Below are positions 33,777-40,006 of a stretch of 40,006 nucleotides of DNA, piece by piece. The translations under genes and the position numbers were made by a program. The notes below the pieces were generated by a model. The model worked only from the letters and a program-made list of their open reading frames with translations. It had not been told where the DNA came from and made no database searches. The DNA lies in NCBI GenBank assembly GCA_018061005.1, contig JAGOVA010000024.1, positions 1 through 40,006 of the forward strand, given 5' to 3'. This stretch comes from Sterolibacterium sp. (GTDB lineage: Bacteria; Pseudomonadota; Gammaproteobacteria; Burkholderiales; Rhodocyclaceae). Position 1 is the first letter of the stretch. Every line of letters begins with the position of its first letter.

Positions 33777-35660
33777 TCAGTGCCTCCTTAGGGCGGGGTG
33801 CGCGTTAACGCGCGCCACGATGCCCGCCGCATCCAGCCCAAGCTGGCTCAGCAAGGTTGCCGTGTCACCATGGTCGATGAATTGATCCGGCAGCCCCAGA
33901 CGCAGCAAGGGCGTGTGGATGCCCGCTTCTGCCAGGCAACGGGCGATTTCGCTGCCTGCGCCGCCAATTACGGTGTTTTCTTCGAGGCTGACCAGCAGCG
34001 TGTGTTCAGCGGCCAGTTGGCACACGAGGGCTGCGTCGAGCGGTTTGACGAAGCGCATGTTGGCGACGCTCGCATCGAGTTCTTCCGCCGCGGTGAGTGC
34101 GGGGGTGAGCAGGCTGCCAAAGGCCAGCAGGGCGATGCGTGAGGGGGCGTTTGTGGGTTTGCTGCTGGTGCGGCGAACTTCCCCTTGGCCGATGGGCAGG
34201 CTTTCGAGTGTGGGGGCGATGGCTGCACCGGGGCCGCTGCCACGCGGGTAACGCACGGCACTGGGGCCGTCGTGGTGAAAGGCAGTGGTCAGCATCTGGC
34301 GACATTCGTTTTCGTCGCCAGGGGTCATCACCAGCATGTTGGGGATGCAGGTGAGGTAAGACAGATCAAAAACGCCGTTGTGCGTGGCACCATCAGCACC
34401 CACCAGGCCGCCGCGATCAATGGCCAGCACTACGGGGAGGTTTTGCAGGGCGACATCGTGGATCCATTGATCGTAGGCGCGCTGCAGGAAGGTCGAGTAA
34501 ATGGCGACCACCGGCTTCAGTCCTTCGCATGCCAGGCCGGCGGCAAAGGTAATGGCGTGCTGCTCGGCAATGCCGACATCATGATAGCGTTGCGGGTATT
34601 GTTGGGCGAAGCGACCCAGCCCTGAGCCTTCGCACATGGCCGGGGTGATGCCGATCAGGCGATCATCGGCGGCGGCCATGTCGCACAGCCAGTCGCCGAA
34701 GATATGGGTGTAGCTGGGTTTGGCCGATTTGCCGCCCGTCTGGATGCCGCCGGTGCTGTCGAATTTCGAAACGCCGTGATAGAGGATGGGGTCGGCCTCG
34801 GCCAGCTTGTAGCCCTGGCCTTTGCGGGTGATGACATGCAGAAACTGCGGGCCGTTGAGTTCGCGCAGGTTTTGTAGCGTGGGAATCAGCGACTCCAGAT
34901 CATGTCCGTCGATTGGGCCGATGTAGTTGAAGCCGAACTCTTCAAACAGTGTGCCGGGAACAACCATTCCTTTGACATGCTCTTCGGCACGCCGTGCCAG
35001 TTCCAGCACCGAAGGAACGATGGACAGTACTTTTTCACCGGCGCGGCGGGCGGCATTGAAGGTTTGCCCGGAGAGCAGGCGCGCCAGATATTTGTTGAGC
35101 GCGCCCACCGGGGGAGAGATCGACATGTCGTTGTCGTTGAGCACCACCAGCAGATTGGCGTCGATGACCCCGGCGTTATTGAGTGCCTCAAAGGCCTGCC
35201 CGGCAGACATGGCACCGTCACCGATAATGGCCACAACACGCCGGTTTTCGCCTTTGTTGCGAGCGGCCACGGCCATGCCCAGCGCGGCTGAGATGGACGT
35301 CGATGAATGGCCGACGCCAAAGGTATCGTAAGGGCTTTCGTTGCGTCGCGGAAAGCCGGATATCCCATCCTGCATCCGTAATCGCGCCATGCCATCGCGG
35401 CGTCCGGTGAGGATTTTGTGGACGTAGGTCTGATGCCCCACATCCCACACCAGGCGGTCTTCCGGGGTGTTGAAGACATGATGCAATGCGATGGTCAGCT
35501 CGACCGTACCCAGATTTGAGGAGAGATGGCCGCCGGTTCGGGCAACCGATTCGATCAGGAAGGCGCGTAATTCCTGCGCGATCTGGGGGAGTTCGTGGGC
35601 AGGCAGGCGGCGCAGGTCGGCCGGGCTGGTGATGGTATCGAGGAGAGGCGTGCTGGGCAT
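33777..35660 (-). CDS. dxs: 1-deoxy-D-xylulose-5-phosphate synthase
   Basis: Dxs condenses pyruvate and glyceraldehyde 3-phosphate with thiamine diphosphate, the first step of the MEP isoprenoid pathway. The 627-residue protein starts [16 protein letters not shown] and contains the glycine-rich [19 protein letters not shown], the TPP motif [18 protein letters not shown], the transketolase middle domain ([15 protein letters not shown]) and a C-terminal domain ending in [12 protein letters not shown]. It is downstream of ispA with a 54-bp gap, giving the common xseB-ispA-dxs arrangement. Confidence 0.97.
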   Translation of the reverse strand: MPSTPLLDTITSPADLRRLPAHELPQIAQELRAFLIESVARTGGHLSSNLGTVELTIALHHVFNTPEDRLVWDVGHQTYVHKILTGRRDGMARLRMQDGISGFPRRNESPYDTFGVGHSSTSISAALGMAVAARNKGENRRVVAIIGDGAMSAGQAFEALNNAGVIDANLLVVLNDNDMSISPPVGALNKYLARLLSGQTFNAARRAGEKVLSIVPSVLELARRAEEHVKGMVVPGTLFEEFGFNYIGPIDGHDLESLIPTLQNLRELNGPQFLHVITRKGQGYKLAEADPILYHGVSKFDSTGGIQTGGKSAKPSYTHIFGDWLCDMAAADDRLIGITPAMCEGSGLGRFAQQYPQRYHDVGIAEQHAITFAAGLACEGLKPVVAIYSTFLQRAYDQWIHDVALQNLPVVLAIDRGGLVGADGATHNGVFDLSYLTCIPNMLVMTPGDENECRQMLTTAFHHDGPSAVRYPRGSGPGAAIAPTLESLPIGQGEVRRTSSKPTNAPSRIALLAFGSLLTPALTAAEELDASVANMRFVKPLDAALVCQLAAEHTLLVSLEENTVIGGAGSEIARCLAEAGIHTPLLRLGLPDQFIDHGDTATLLSQLGLDAAGIVARVNAHPALRRH

Positions 35661-35714
35661 GAGGCGATGATGCGCTTGAGTAATGAGCGTCAGAAGGGCG
35701 TCAGAGGGGGGGGG

Positions 35715-36641
35715 TCAGAATTTTCTGTCGCAAATGAAGTCGGTCAGCTCGACGAGGCGGCGTGCCGGTGTGCCAAATTCGGTTAATACCGCCTGGGCGG
35801 TGGCGCGTAGTTCAGCCGCCTTTTCACGCGCCTGGGGCAGGCCGAGCAGGCTGACATAGGTGGGTTTGTTGTGTGCGGCATCTTTGCCGGCCGTTTTGCC
35901 CAGCGTGGCGGTATCGGCTTCGCTGTCGAGAATGTCATCCACCACCTGAAACAGCAGGCCGGCAATTTTGGCGTAATGGTCAAGACGGCGGTAAGCCTCA
36001 GTGGTCAGCCCCGCGCCGCAGTTTGCACCGAGCAGCACGGCAGCGCGGATCAGCGCGCCGGTTTTGTGGATGTGCATGAATTCGAGTTCAGCCAGTGTGA
36101 GTGGCTGATCAATGGCCGCCAGGTCGATGGCCTGTCCCCCGGCCATGCCCCGCGAGCCAGCGGCATGGGCAAGCAGGCGCAGCATGTCGAGCTGGCGTGT
36201 GGCCGCAGACGTGCCCACCTGTGTGCCTCCCTGTGTGCAGTCGTCATCGCACAGCGGGTGTTCCGCCAGCACCTGAAAGGCCAGCGATTGCAGGGCGTCG
36301 CCCACCAGCATCGCGGTGGCTTCGTCAAATTCGACATGACAGGTCGGCTTGCCACGGCGCAAAACATCGTCATCCATACAGGGCAGATCGTCATGCACCA
36401 GTGAATAGACGTGAATCAGTTCCAGCGAGGCTGCGGCAATATCCAGATGTTCAGGAGTCGCACCGGCAAGCATACCGGCGGCGTGGCAAAGCAGGGGGCG
36501 TACACGTTTGCCGCCCCCCAGTGTGGCGTAACGCATGGCCTGATGCAGGCGCTGCGGTGCCAAATGAGCAGCGGGCAGCAAGCGATCCAGTGTTTGTTCA
36601 CTGCGCTGCTGCATGGCATCCATCCAGACAGAAAAATCCAT
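35715..36641 (-). CDS. ispA: Farnesyl diphosphate synthase (polyprenyl synthetase)
   Basis: IspA builds geranyl and farnesyl diphosphate from IPP and DMAPP. The 308-residue protein carries GGGKRVRPLL, the first aspartate motif HDDLPCMDDD and the second DDILD, as in short-chain E-prenyl synthases of the IspA type (two-residue insertion in the first motif). ATG 36641 is chosen; the frame is open to a TTG overlapping xseB. The segment around residues 152-170 (CTQGGTQVGTSAATRQ) is a little longer than usual. Confidence 0.94.
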   Translation of the reverse strand: MDFSVWMDAMQQRSEQTLDRLLPAAHLAPQRLHQAMRYATLGGGKRVRPLLCHAAGMLAGATPEHLDIAAASLELIHVYSLVHDDLPCMDDDVLRRGKPTCHVEFDEATAMLVGDALQSLAFQVLAEHPLCDDDCTQGGTQVGTSAATRQLDMLRLLAHAAGSRGMAGGQAIDLAAIDQPLTLAELEFMHIHKTGALIRAAVLLGANCGAGLTTEAYRRLDHYAKIAGLLFQVVDDILDSEADTATLGKTAGKDAAHNKPTYVSLLGLPQAREKAAELRATAQAVLTEFGTPARRLVELTDFICDRKF

Positions 36642-36661
36642 AATTGCGGAAGGCCGGGAGG

Positions 36662-36916
36662 TCAAGAGGCAGAAGATGCAGATTCCTCGTCAGGGGCAAA
36701 CGCGCGCAGCGTGCCGCCTTCGAGGATTTTGAGTTTTTGATCAGCGGTGTTCAACGCTTCCTGGCAGTACTTCAATAATGAAGTCCCGCGTTCGTAAGTC
36801 GTCAAAGACTCTTCCAGCGGCAACTGGCCATCTTCCATGGCGCGCACAATGGCCTCGAGCTCGGCCAGTGCGGCTTCAAACGTTGTCGGGAGGGCGGGGC
36901 GTGCAGGTTTGACCAT
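36662..36916 (-). CDS. xseB: Exodeoxyribonuclease VII small subunit
   Basis: XseB (84 residues) is the small helical subunit that wraps XseA in exonuclease VII, which degrades single-stranded DNA to oligonucleotides. The family pattern TFEAALAELEAIVRAMEDGQLPLEESLTTYERG is clear. It leads the xseB-ispA-dxs unit, 20 bp before ispA. XseA is not in the window. Confidence 0.95.
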   Translation of the reverse strand: MVKPARPALPTTFEAALAELEAIVRAMEDGQLPLEESLTTYERGTSLLKYCQEALNTADQKLKILEGGTLRAFAPDEESASSAS

Positions 36917-36969
36917 GAAGTACGATAAGGTGTTTGGCGAGCCAGCATCTGGCCAGACAAAAGGCGAGA

Positions 36970-36998
36970 AAATAACGCATACCCTGCATTCAGGTCAA
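36970..36998 (-). promoter_or_regulatory. Putative promoter of xseB-ispA-dxs
   Basis: On the minus strand TTGACC (36993-36998) and TTATTT (36970-36975) are spaced by 17 bp, 54 bp before the xseB start. Confidence 0.45.
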
Positions 36999-37058
36999 AC
37001 ACATATCGAGGTGTTTGCGCGCAGAGCAACGATCATGGGTGAAATGTTTAATTTTATA

Positions 37059-37087
37059 TTGCATGTTGGCAAATGTCTTGCTAGAAT
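37059..37087 (+). promoter_or_regulatory. Sigma-70 promoter of tRNA-Val
   Basis: TTGCAT (37059-37064) and TAGAAT (37082-37087) have a 17-bp spacer, and the -10 box is extended (TGCTAGAAT). The tRNA starts 13 bp downstream. Confidence 0.75.
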
Positions 37088-37099
37088 TCTTTGCTCTTC

Positions 37100-37176
37100 A
37101 GGCGCGTAGCTCAGCTGGTTAGAGCACCACCTTGACATGGTGGGGGTCGTTGGTTCGAGTCCAATCGCGCCTACCA
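37100..37176 (+). tRNA. tRNA-Val (GAC)
   Basis: A 77-nt cloverleaf. Acceptor AGGCGCG pairs with CGCGCCT, the anticodon arm is CCACC-TTGACAT-GGTGG with anticodon GAC, the T-arm reads TTGGTTCGAGTCCAA, and CCA is encoded. Confidence 0.95.
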
Positions 37177-37187
37177 AAAATGTCCTG

Positions 37188-37220
37188 ACGGGGCAGTCTT
37201 CACAGACTGCCCCGTTTGCT
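37188..37220 (+). terminator. Rho-independent terminator of tRNA-Val
   Basis: A 12-bp perfect stem ACGGGGCAGTCT / AGACTGCCCCGT with loop TCAC, followed by TTGCTTTTG. Confidence 0.85.
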
Positions 37221-37324
37221 TTTGTGCGACCCTCTTCCTCTTTGTGCTCGCCTCTTTGCTTCCGGTTCGCAATGAACGTCACTTGGCATCGGCATCCTGC
37301 ACAGCCCAGTCCGTCCCATCTATT

Positions 37325-37408
37325 CCCGTCATTCTTGCGAAGGCGGACATCAGCTTGGCTTGGGCACCCTGAATAGCTCCAATAGACTATTGCTGCACCG
37401 GATGGTGC
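37325..37408. repeat. Degenerate dispersed repeat and two adjacent inverted repeats in a 317-bp gene-free stretch
   Basis: The stretch 37177-37493 has no gene. After the tRNA-Val terminator, 37325-37355 (CCCGTCATTCTTGCGAAGGC and on) resembles a decayed copy of the common proteobacterial intergenic element whose intact form reads CCGTCATTCC-GCGAA-GCGGGAATCCAGC. Then come two back-to-back inverted repeats: CAATAG-A-CTATTG (37380-37392) and GCACC-GGAT-GGTGC (37395-37408). They lie about 85 bp before a PEP-CTERM gene and may be operator sites. Confidence 0.4.
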
Positions 37409-37493
37409 TGTTGGATAATTCGTGCTGTTTGTCCGGCGGTACGTTACGTTAAGCATCGTCCGGGTGCGTTATAAGTCATATACGAGGCATTTC

Positions 37494-38009
37494 ATGAAAC
37501 TTTTTTTGAAGAAGCTGGCTACCAGCCTGGCACTCGTGGCCGCTTGTGGCTCCACTTTTGCAGCAGATTTGACTGCAACGGGCTCAGGCAACCAGACCTT
37601 CAGTGCGGGTGTGGTCGGTGGCGATTGGACGTTTGAGCATACGGCCATCAAAGGGAAGTTTCTGGATACGATCACCTTTAATTTGCCCAGCCTTTCTGAC
37701 TATAGCTATTTTGCAAACACCTATTACCTGAAGGGTAAGACGGACATTATCAATTTCGCTGGCTGGTTGGACGGGAATGCGTTGGCCATTACCTCAACGG
37801 GTAAGTTTGAGACGGCAGGTGCGGATCTTCAACTCGCTTCGGGTGTGCATACCTTGAGTTTTTCGGGGCATGGCGTTGAGAGCAAAGGCGGCTCATATAG
37901 CGTCTGGATGAGTGCGTCGCCTGTGCCTGAACCTGAGTCGTATGCCATGCTGTTGGCCGGTCTTGGTTTGGTGGGTGCCGTGGCGCGTCGGCGTCGTTCG
38001 GCTTCCTGA
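37494..38009 (+). CDS. PEP-CTERM sorting-domain protein (FxDxA-like)
   Basis: A 171-residue exported protein. A signal peptide (MKLFLKKLATSLALVAACGS, cleavage after FAA) is followed by a beta-rich body with FLDTITFNLPSLSDYSYFANT, similar to the FxDxA group. The C-terminal sorting signal VPEPESYAMLLAGLGLVGAV plus ARRRR consists of a PEP motif, a hydrophobic helix and a basic tail. PEP-CTERM proteins are cleaved by an exosortase and delivered to the surface, often linked with exopolysaccharide. ACGAGG lies 7 bp before ATG 37494. The function of the body is unknown. Confidence 0.88.
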   Translation: MKLFLKKLATSLALVAACGSTFAADLTATGSGNQTFSAGVVGGDWTFEHTAIKGKFLDTITFNLPSLSDYSYFANTYYLKGKTDIINFAGWLDGNALAITSTGKFETAGADLQLASGVHTLSFSGHGVESKGGSYSVWMSASPVPEPESYAMLLAGLGLVGAVARRRRSAS

Positions 38010-38048
38010 TTCGACAGCCGGGCGCGAGAGCGCTGCGATTGAAATCAG

Positions 38049-38080
38049 AGCGGGGCAGCAGAAATGCTGCCCCGCTTGTT
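38049..38080 (+). terminator. Terminator of the first PEP-CTERM gene
   Basis: A 12-bp perfect stem AGCGGGGCAGCA / TGCTGCCCCGCT closed by a GAAA tetraloop, with a short T-rich tail. Confidence 0.75.
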
Positions 38081-38124
38081 TGGTGCCAGTTGAAGTGTGA
38101 AACAGTACGCGGAGGCGGTGTTTG

Positions 38125-38505
38125 TCAATCCGCTTTTGGGATCGTTGCCGTATCGCGCCGACGAGTGAATCGGTTGGTGATATATGCGCCACACGCGCTG
38201 CCAATCGCATTGACCAGTGCATCGAGAGACTCGAAACTGTGGGCGTGGGCTTCGATCTCATAGTATTCGTGGGCGATGCCAATCGCCGCGACTATCGCGG
38301 CGGCGATGAGCCAGTGCTGCCTAGGTAGGGCGTAGCAAAACGCTACCGCGATGACGGCGTAGGCACCAAGGTGCGCCAGCCAATGAAACACGCCCTGAAA
38401 TACCTGGCCAGCCTGGGGCTGGCCGCCGATGCCGAATAATGCCAGCGTCAGTATGACGGCAGCGGCTGCGCCAAAACGCTGTGTTGCACGAGCGGGGAGT
38501 TTCAT
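38125..38505 (-). CDS. VanZ-like family membrane protein
   Basis: A 126-residue membrane protein with about four hydrophobic segments: FGAAAAVILTLALFGIGG, FHWLAHLGAYAVIAVAFCYAL, HWLIAAAIVAAIGIAHEYYEI and a last segment near ALVNAIGSACGAYI. The HWLAHLGAYAVIAVAF and HEYYE motifs fit the VanZ-like family. VanZ-like proteins often accompany exosortase/PEP-CTERM and exopolysaccharide loci, and the flanking PEP-CTERM genes agree with that. Its molecular role is unknown. The gene is convergent with the first PEP-CTERM gene. Confidence 0.8.
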   Translation of the reverse strand: MKLPARATQRFGAAAAVILTLALFGIGGQPQAGQVFQGVFHWLAHLGAYAVIAVAFCYALPRQHWLIAAAIVAAIGIAHEYYEIEAHAHSFESLDALVNAIGSACGAYITNRFTRRRDTATIPKAD

Positions 38506-38619
38506 GGGATGGCTTGTGGGTGGCTTGGGTTATGGCCGCTATCGAAGCGTGGTGTGGCGTGGCTCGTTGGGGCGTTCGTTGGGGTTTGTGCCGCTACCAA
38601 TGAGCAGCGGACGTGCGCG

Positions 38620-38653
38620 AAAACAAAAAGGGACTCAGCTTACGCGGAGTCCC
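38620..38653 (-). terminator. Terminator of the PEP-CTERM pair
   Basis: Read on the minus strand, a 7-bp stem (GGGACTC / GAGTCCC at 38630-38636 and 38647-38653) is followed by CTTTTTGTTTT. It ends transcription 20 bp after the stop at 38673. Confidence 0.75.
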
Positions 38654-38672
38654 TTCATGGGGTGGTGCTTTT

Positions 38673-39203
38673 TTAGAACTTTTCGTTGCGGCGGCGGCTG
38701 ACCACGAAGCCCATGAGACCCAGGCCAGCGATGAGCATCGCATAACTCTCGGGTTCCGGCACCGGGGTGATCTGGGTGAGGTAAGTGCCCCCCAAGGTGA
38801 GCGTGCCACCACCCGGTTGGGCATGGCCGGTAATTACAGCGCGATAGTGCGTGTTGGCGGCGAGGTCGAGCAGGTTGGCTTTGTCGGCAAACGTGGCCGT
38901 CAGGTTTCCTGATTTGTTCATGCCTGCAATGTGCGGGCTCAGCAGATCAACGCCAGCCAGGCTGGTAATGTCGAGCGTCAGGGCGTTGATGTTGGCGGTT
39001 AGTCCCGAGGTGTAGAGGCTGGCACGCGTTTTGTCGTAGTCTGTGGATGTCACAAACTCGAAGGTCTTGAGGAAGTTGCCTGCATCGACATGGATGGAAT
39101 TTTGCTTTTGTGCTGGCTTAGCTGCCATCGCAGGCGCGGCCGATAGGGTGCAAGCCAGCAGGGTGGCAAGCAGCAAAGAAGTTTTGGTGGTTGTCATGGT
39201 CAT
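38673..39203 (-). CDS. PEP-CTERM sorting-domain protein
   Basis: A 176-residue exported protein with signal peptide (KTSLLLATLLACTLSAAPAMA) and terminal VPEPESYAMLIAGLGLMGFV plus SRRR. The body contains a short repeat-free beta-rich region with NYDKTRASLYTSGL-like text and HYRAVITGHAQPGGGTLTLGG. It is the second gene of a two-gene unit: the other PEP-CTERM gene ends 24 bp upstream. The start could be 39203 or the ATG two codons later (39197); GCGGAAAG upstream favours 39203. The sorting signal is nearly the same as that of the gene at 37494. Confidence 0.86.
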   Translation of the reverse strand: MTMTTTKTSLLLATLLACTLSAAPAMAAKPAQKQNSIHVDAGNFLKTFEFVTSTDYDKTRASLYTSGLTANINALTLDITSLAGVDLLSPHIAGMNKSGNLTATFADKANLLDLAANTHYRAVITGHAQPGGGTLTLGGTYLTQITPVPEPESYAMLIAGLGLMGFVVSRRRNEKF

Positions 39204-39227
39204 CTTTCCGCTTCAGTTTGCTTCAGT

Positions 39228-39740
39228 TCAATGGCTGCGTTTGCGGCGGGCAATCATCCCCACCAGGGCAAGGCCGGCCATCATCATGGCGTATTCACTG
39301 GGTTCGGGAACCGCAGCGATCTGCAGGCTATAGGATTGTCCGAGGTTGCTGGATTCGGAACCCGAGATCACGAGCGTGTGTGCGATGTGGGGTGCCAGGC
39401 CGAGAAAGGTGTGGCCGAAGGCCACGTTGGTGGCATCCGGATCAAGCGACCAGGTGGCGTTGATTGCTTGGCCGTCCAGGGTGAAAGTGACATTCGGAAC
39501 ATCCAGGGGCGATGTGCCCCAGAAGAATGTGGTCATGCCCAGTTGTGCGCCATTGGCCGGGGGCGTAAGGCTGAAACTGAAGGAGTCAGAAAAGAGACCC
39601 GACTCCGGAAGGGCGACATCCTGCGAGATGCCGACGCTGCCAATGCTGCCGAGCGAGTACGCTGCTGCTTCAGCCGCAGGCGCGGCGAGCATGGTGGCCA
39701 TGCTGAGGTAGGCTGCGAATGCAAGTTGGTTGAGTTTCAT
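39228..39740 (-). CDS. PEP-CTERM sorting-domain protein (FxDxA type)
   Basis: A 170-residue exported protein: signal peptide MKLNQLAFAAYLSMATMLAA with cleavage near AEA, an FxDxF-like segment (GLFSDSFSFSLTPP) and a body of beta strands. The C-terminal signal is VPEPSEYAMMMAGLALVGMI plus ARRKR. It is the first gene of the minus-strand PEP-CTERM pair. The frame opens twelve bases further at a TTG, but the signal peptide supports ATG 39740. Confidence 0.86.
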   Translation of the reverse strand: MKLNQLAFAAYLSMATMLAAPAAEAAAYSLGSIGSVGISQDVALPESGLFSDSFSFSLTPPANGAQLGMTTFFWGTSPLDVPNVTFTLDGQAINATWSLDPDATNVAFGHTFLGLAPHIAHTLVISGSESSNLGQSYSLQIAAVPEPSEYAMMMAGLALVGMIARRKRSH

Positions 39741-39882
39741 TGGTCGCCCCAAATTTCTGTAAGTTCAAGCGGCATATTCTTGTCTGGATATGCGTAACTG
39801 GCAATAGTCCGTTTGAGCCAATGGCCTTGCATGTGCTTGTAATATTTGTGGTCTTGATGCGATTGCGGTGTGGCTGACGTGG

Positions 39883-40006
39883 TGAGCTTCCCTTTGTTTT
39901 TCGTTTTCCAACTGATCGGCATTATGCCGCTTTCTGTTGCTCATGCTGAGCGTTGACCCATTGCTTCAAGAAGTTAGCTGGCGAGGCGTAGCCGAGCGTG
40001 GAATGC
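39883..40006 (-). mobile_element. End of an IS3-family-like insertion sequence, partial
   Basis: The right edge of the window carries the last part of a transposase gene on the minus strand. TGAGCTTCCCTTTG on the plus strand (from 39883), 39 bp beyond the transposase stop, is a candidate terminal inverted repeat because IS3-family ends begin TGA or TGG and are followed by pyrimidine runs. The other end is outside the window, so the boundary is tentative. Confidence 0.45.
39922..40006 (-). CDS. IS3-family transposase OrfB, C-terminal fragment
   Basis: Translation from the right edge gives about 28 codons ending HSTLGYASPANFLKQW and then a Gln/Glu-rich tail before TAA (39922-39924). The HSTLGY-SP-F pattern is the characteristic end of IS3-group integrase-type transposases (rve domain). 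Only this 3' end is in the window; the gene continues beyond 40006, so intactness cannot be judged. Confidence 0.8.
   Translation of the reverse strand, partial: HSTLGYASPANFLKQWVNAQHEQQKAA

Noticed and set aside
37400-37425. Possible sigma-54 promoter TTGG ... GTGCT before the PEP-CTERM gene
   Set aside because: The distance between the GG and GC elements is one base short of the required spacing, so it is unlikely to be functional.
39737-39922. Open frame of 61 codons right after the transposase stop
   Set aside because: It spans the presumed IS end and the PEP-CTERM promoter region, has no family features, and looks like non-coding sequence.

Overview
The window looks like a chromosome segment of a moderately GC-rich betaproteobacterium. 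Order Rhodocyclales or a close relative (Thauera/Azoarcus/Sterolibacterium-like) is my inference. The support is phbB-phaR polyhydroxybutyrate genes, a bzd-type anaerobic benzoyl-CoA pathway, PEP-CTERM proteins with a VanZ-like protein, folE2, and a betaproteobacterial order of housekeeping genes. No phage, CRISPR array or large mobile island is visible. The only transposon trace is the 3' end of an IS3-like transposase at the right edge.

Layout. 1-4.4 kb: acetoacetyl-CoA reductase, the PHA regulator PhaR, rimO and a GlcD-like flavoprotein that overlaps rimO. 4.5-6.6 kb: a hipBA toxin-antitoxin locus between tRNA-Ala(GGC) and tRNA-fMet; it keeps three operator palindromes and an intact hipB, but hipA is frameshifted. 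6.7-9.6 kb: ffs (4.5S RNA), dnaX, ybaB and recR. 9.7-14.1 kb: a parvulin-type foldase, slyX, an aryl-CoA ligase of the 2-aminobenzoate type with an overlapping RidA-family gene, and guaC. 14.1-18.9 kb (minus strand): aat-bpt, pyrD, ald and a WYL regulator. 19-23.2 kb: patatin-like lipoprotein, NlpC/P60 peptidase, an unrecognised small gene, a Spy/CpxP-like protein and rmuC.

23.25-30.3 kb is the most distinctive part. It is a tight operon for the lower half of anaerobic benzoyl-CoA metabolism: one benzoyl-CoA reductase activator subunit (bzdQ-type), a ferredoxin, a small unknown Cys protein, an 853-residue iron-sulfur/flavin NADPH:ferredoxin oxidoreductase-like fusion, and the dienoyl-CoA hydratase, hydroxyenoyl-CoA dehydrogenase and ring-opening oxo-acyl-CoA hydrolase. 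The reductase subunits N, O and P are absent: bzdQ follows rmuC after 11 bp. The core enzyme must be encoded elsewhere if the pathway works. The fusion protein ends in a domain resembling a degenerate GIY-YIG fold.

30.4-37.2 kb is housekeeping: rpsP-rimM-trmD-rplS, then convergent folE2, xseB-ispA-dxs for isoprenoids, and tRNA-Val(GAC). 37.3-40 kb holds three small secreted PEP-CTERM proteins, a VanZ-like membrane protein and the IS3-family end. No exosortase gene is in the window.

All functions are assigned from motifs, lengths and gene order read by eye; no database search was run.
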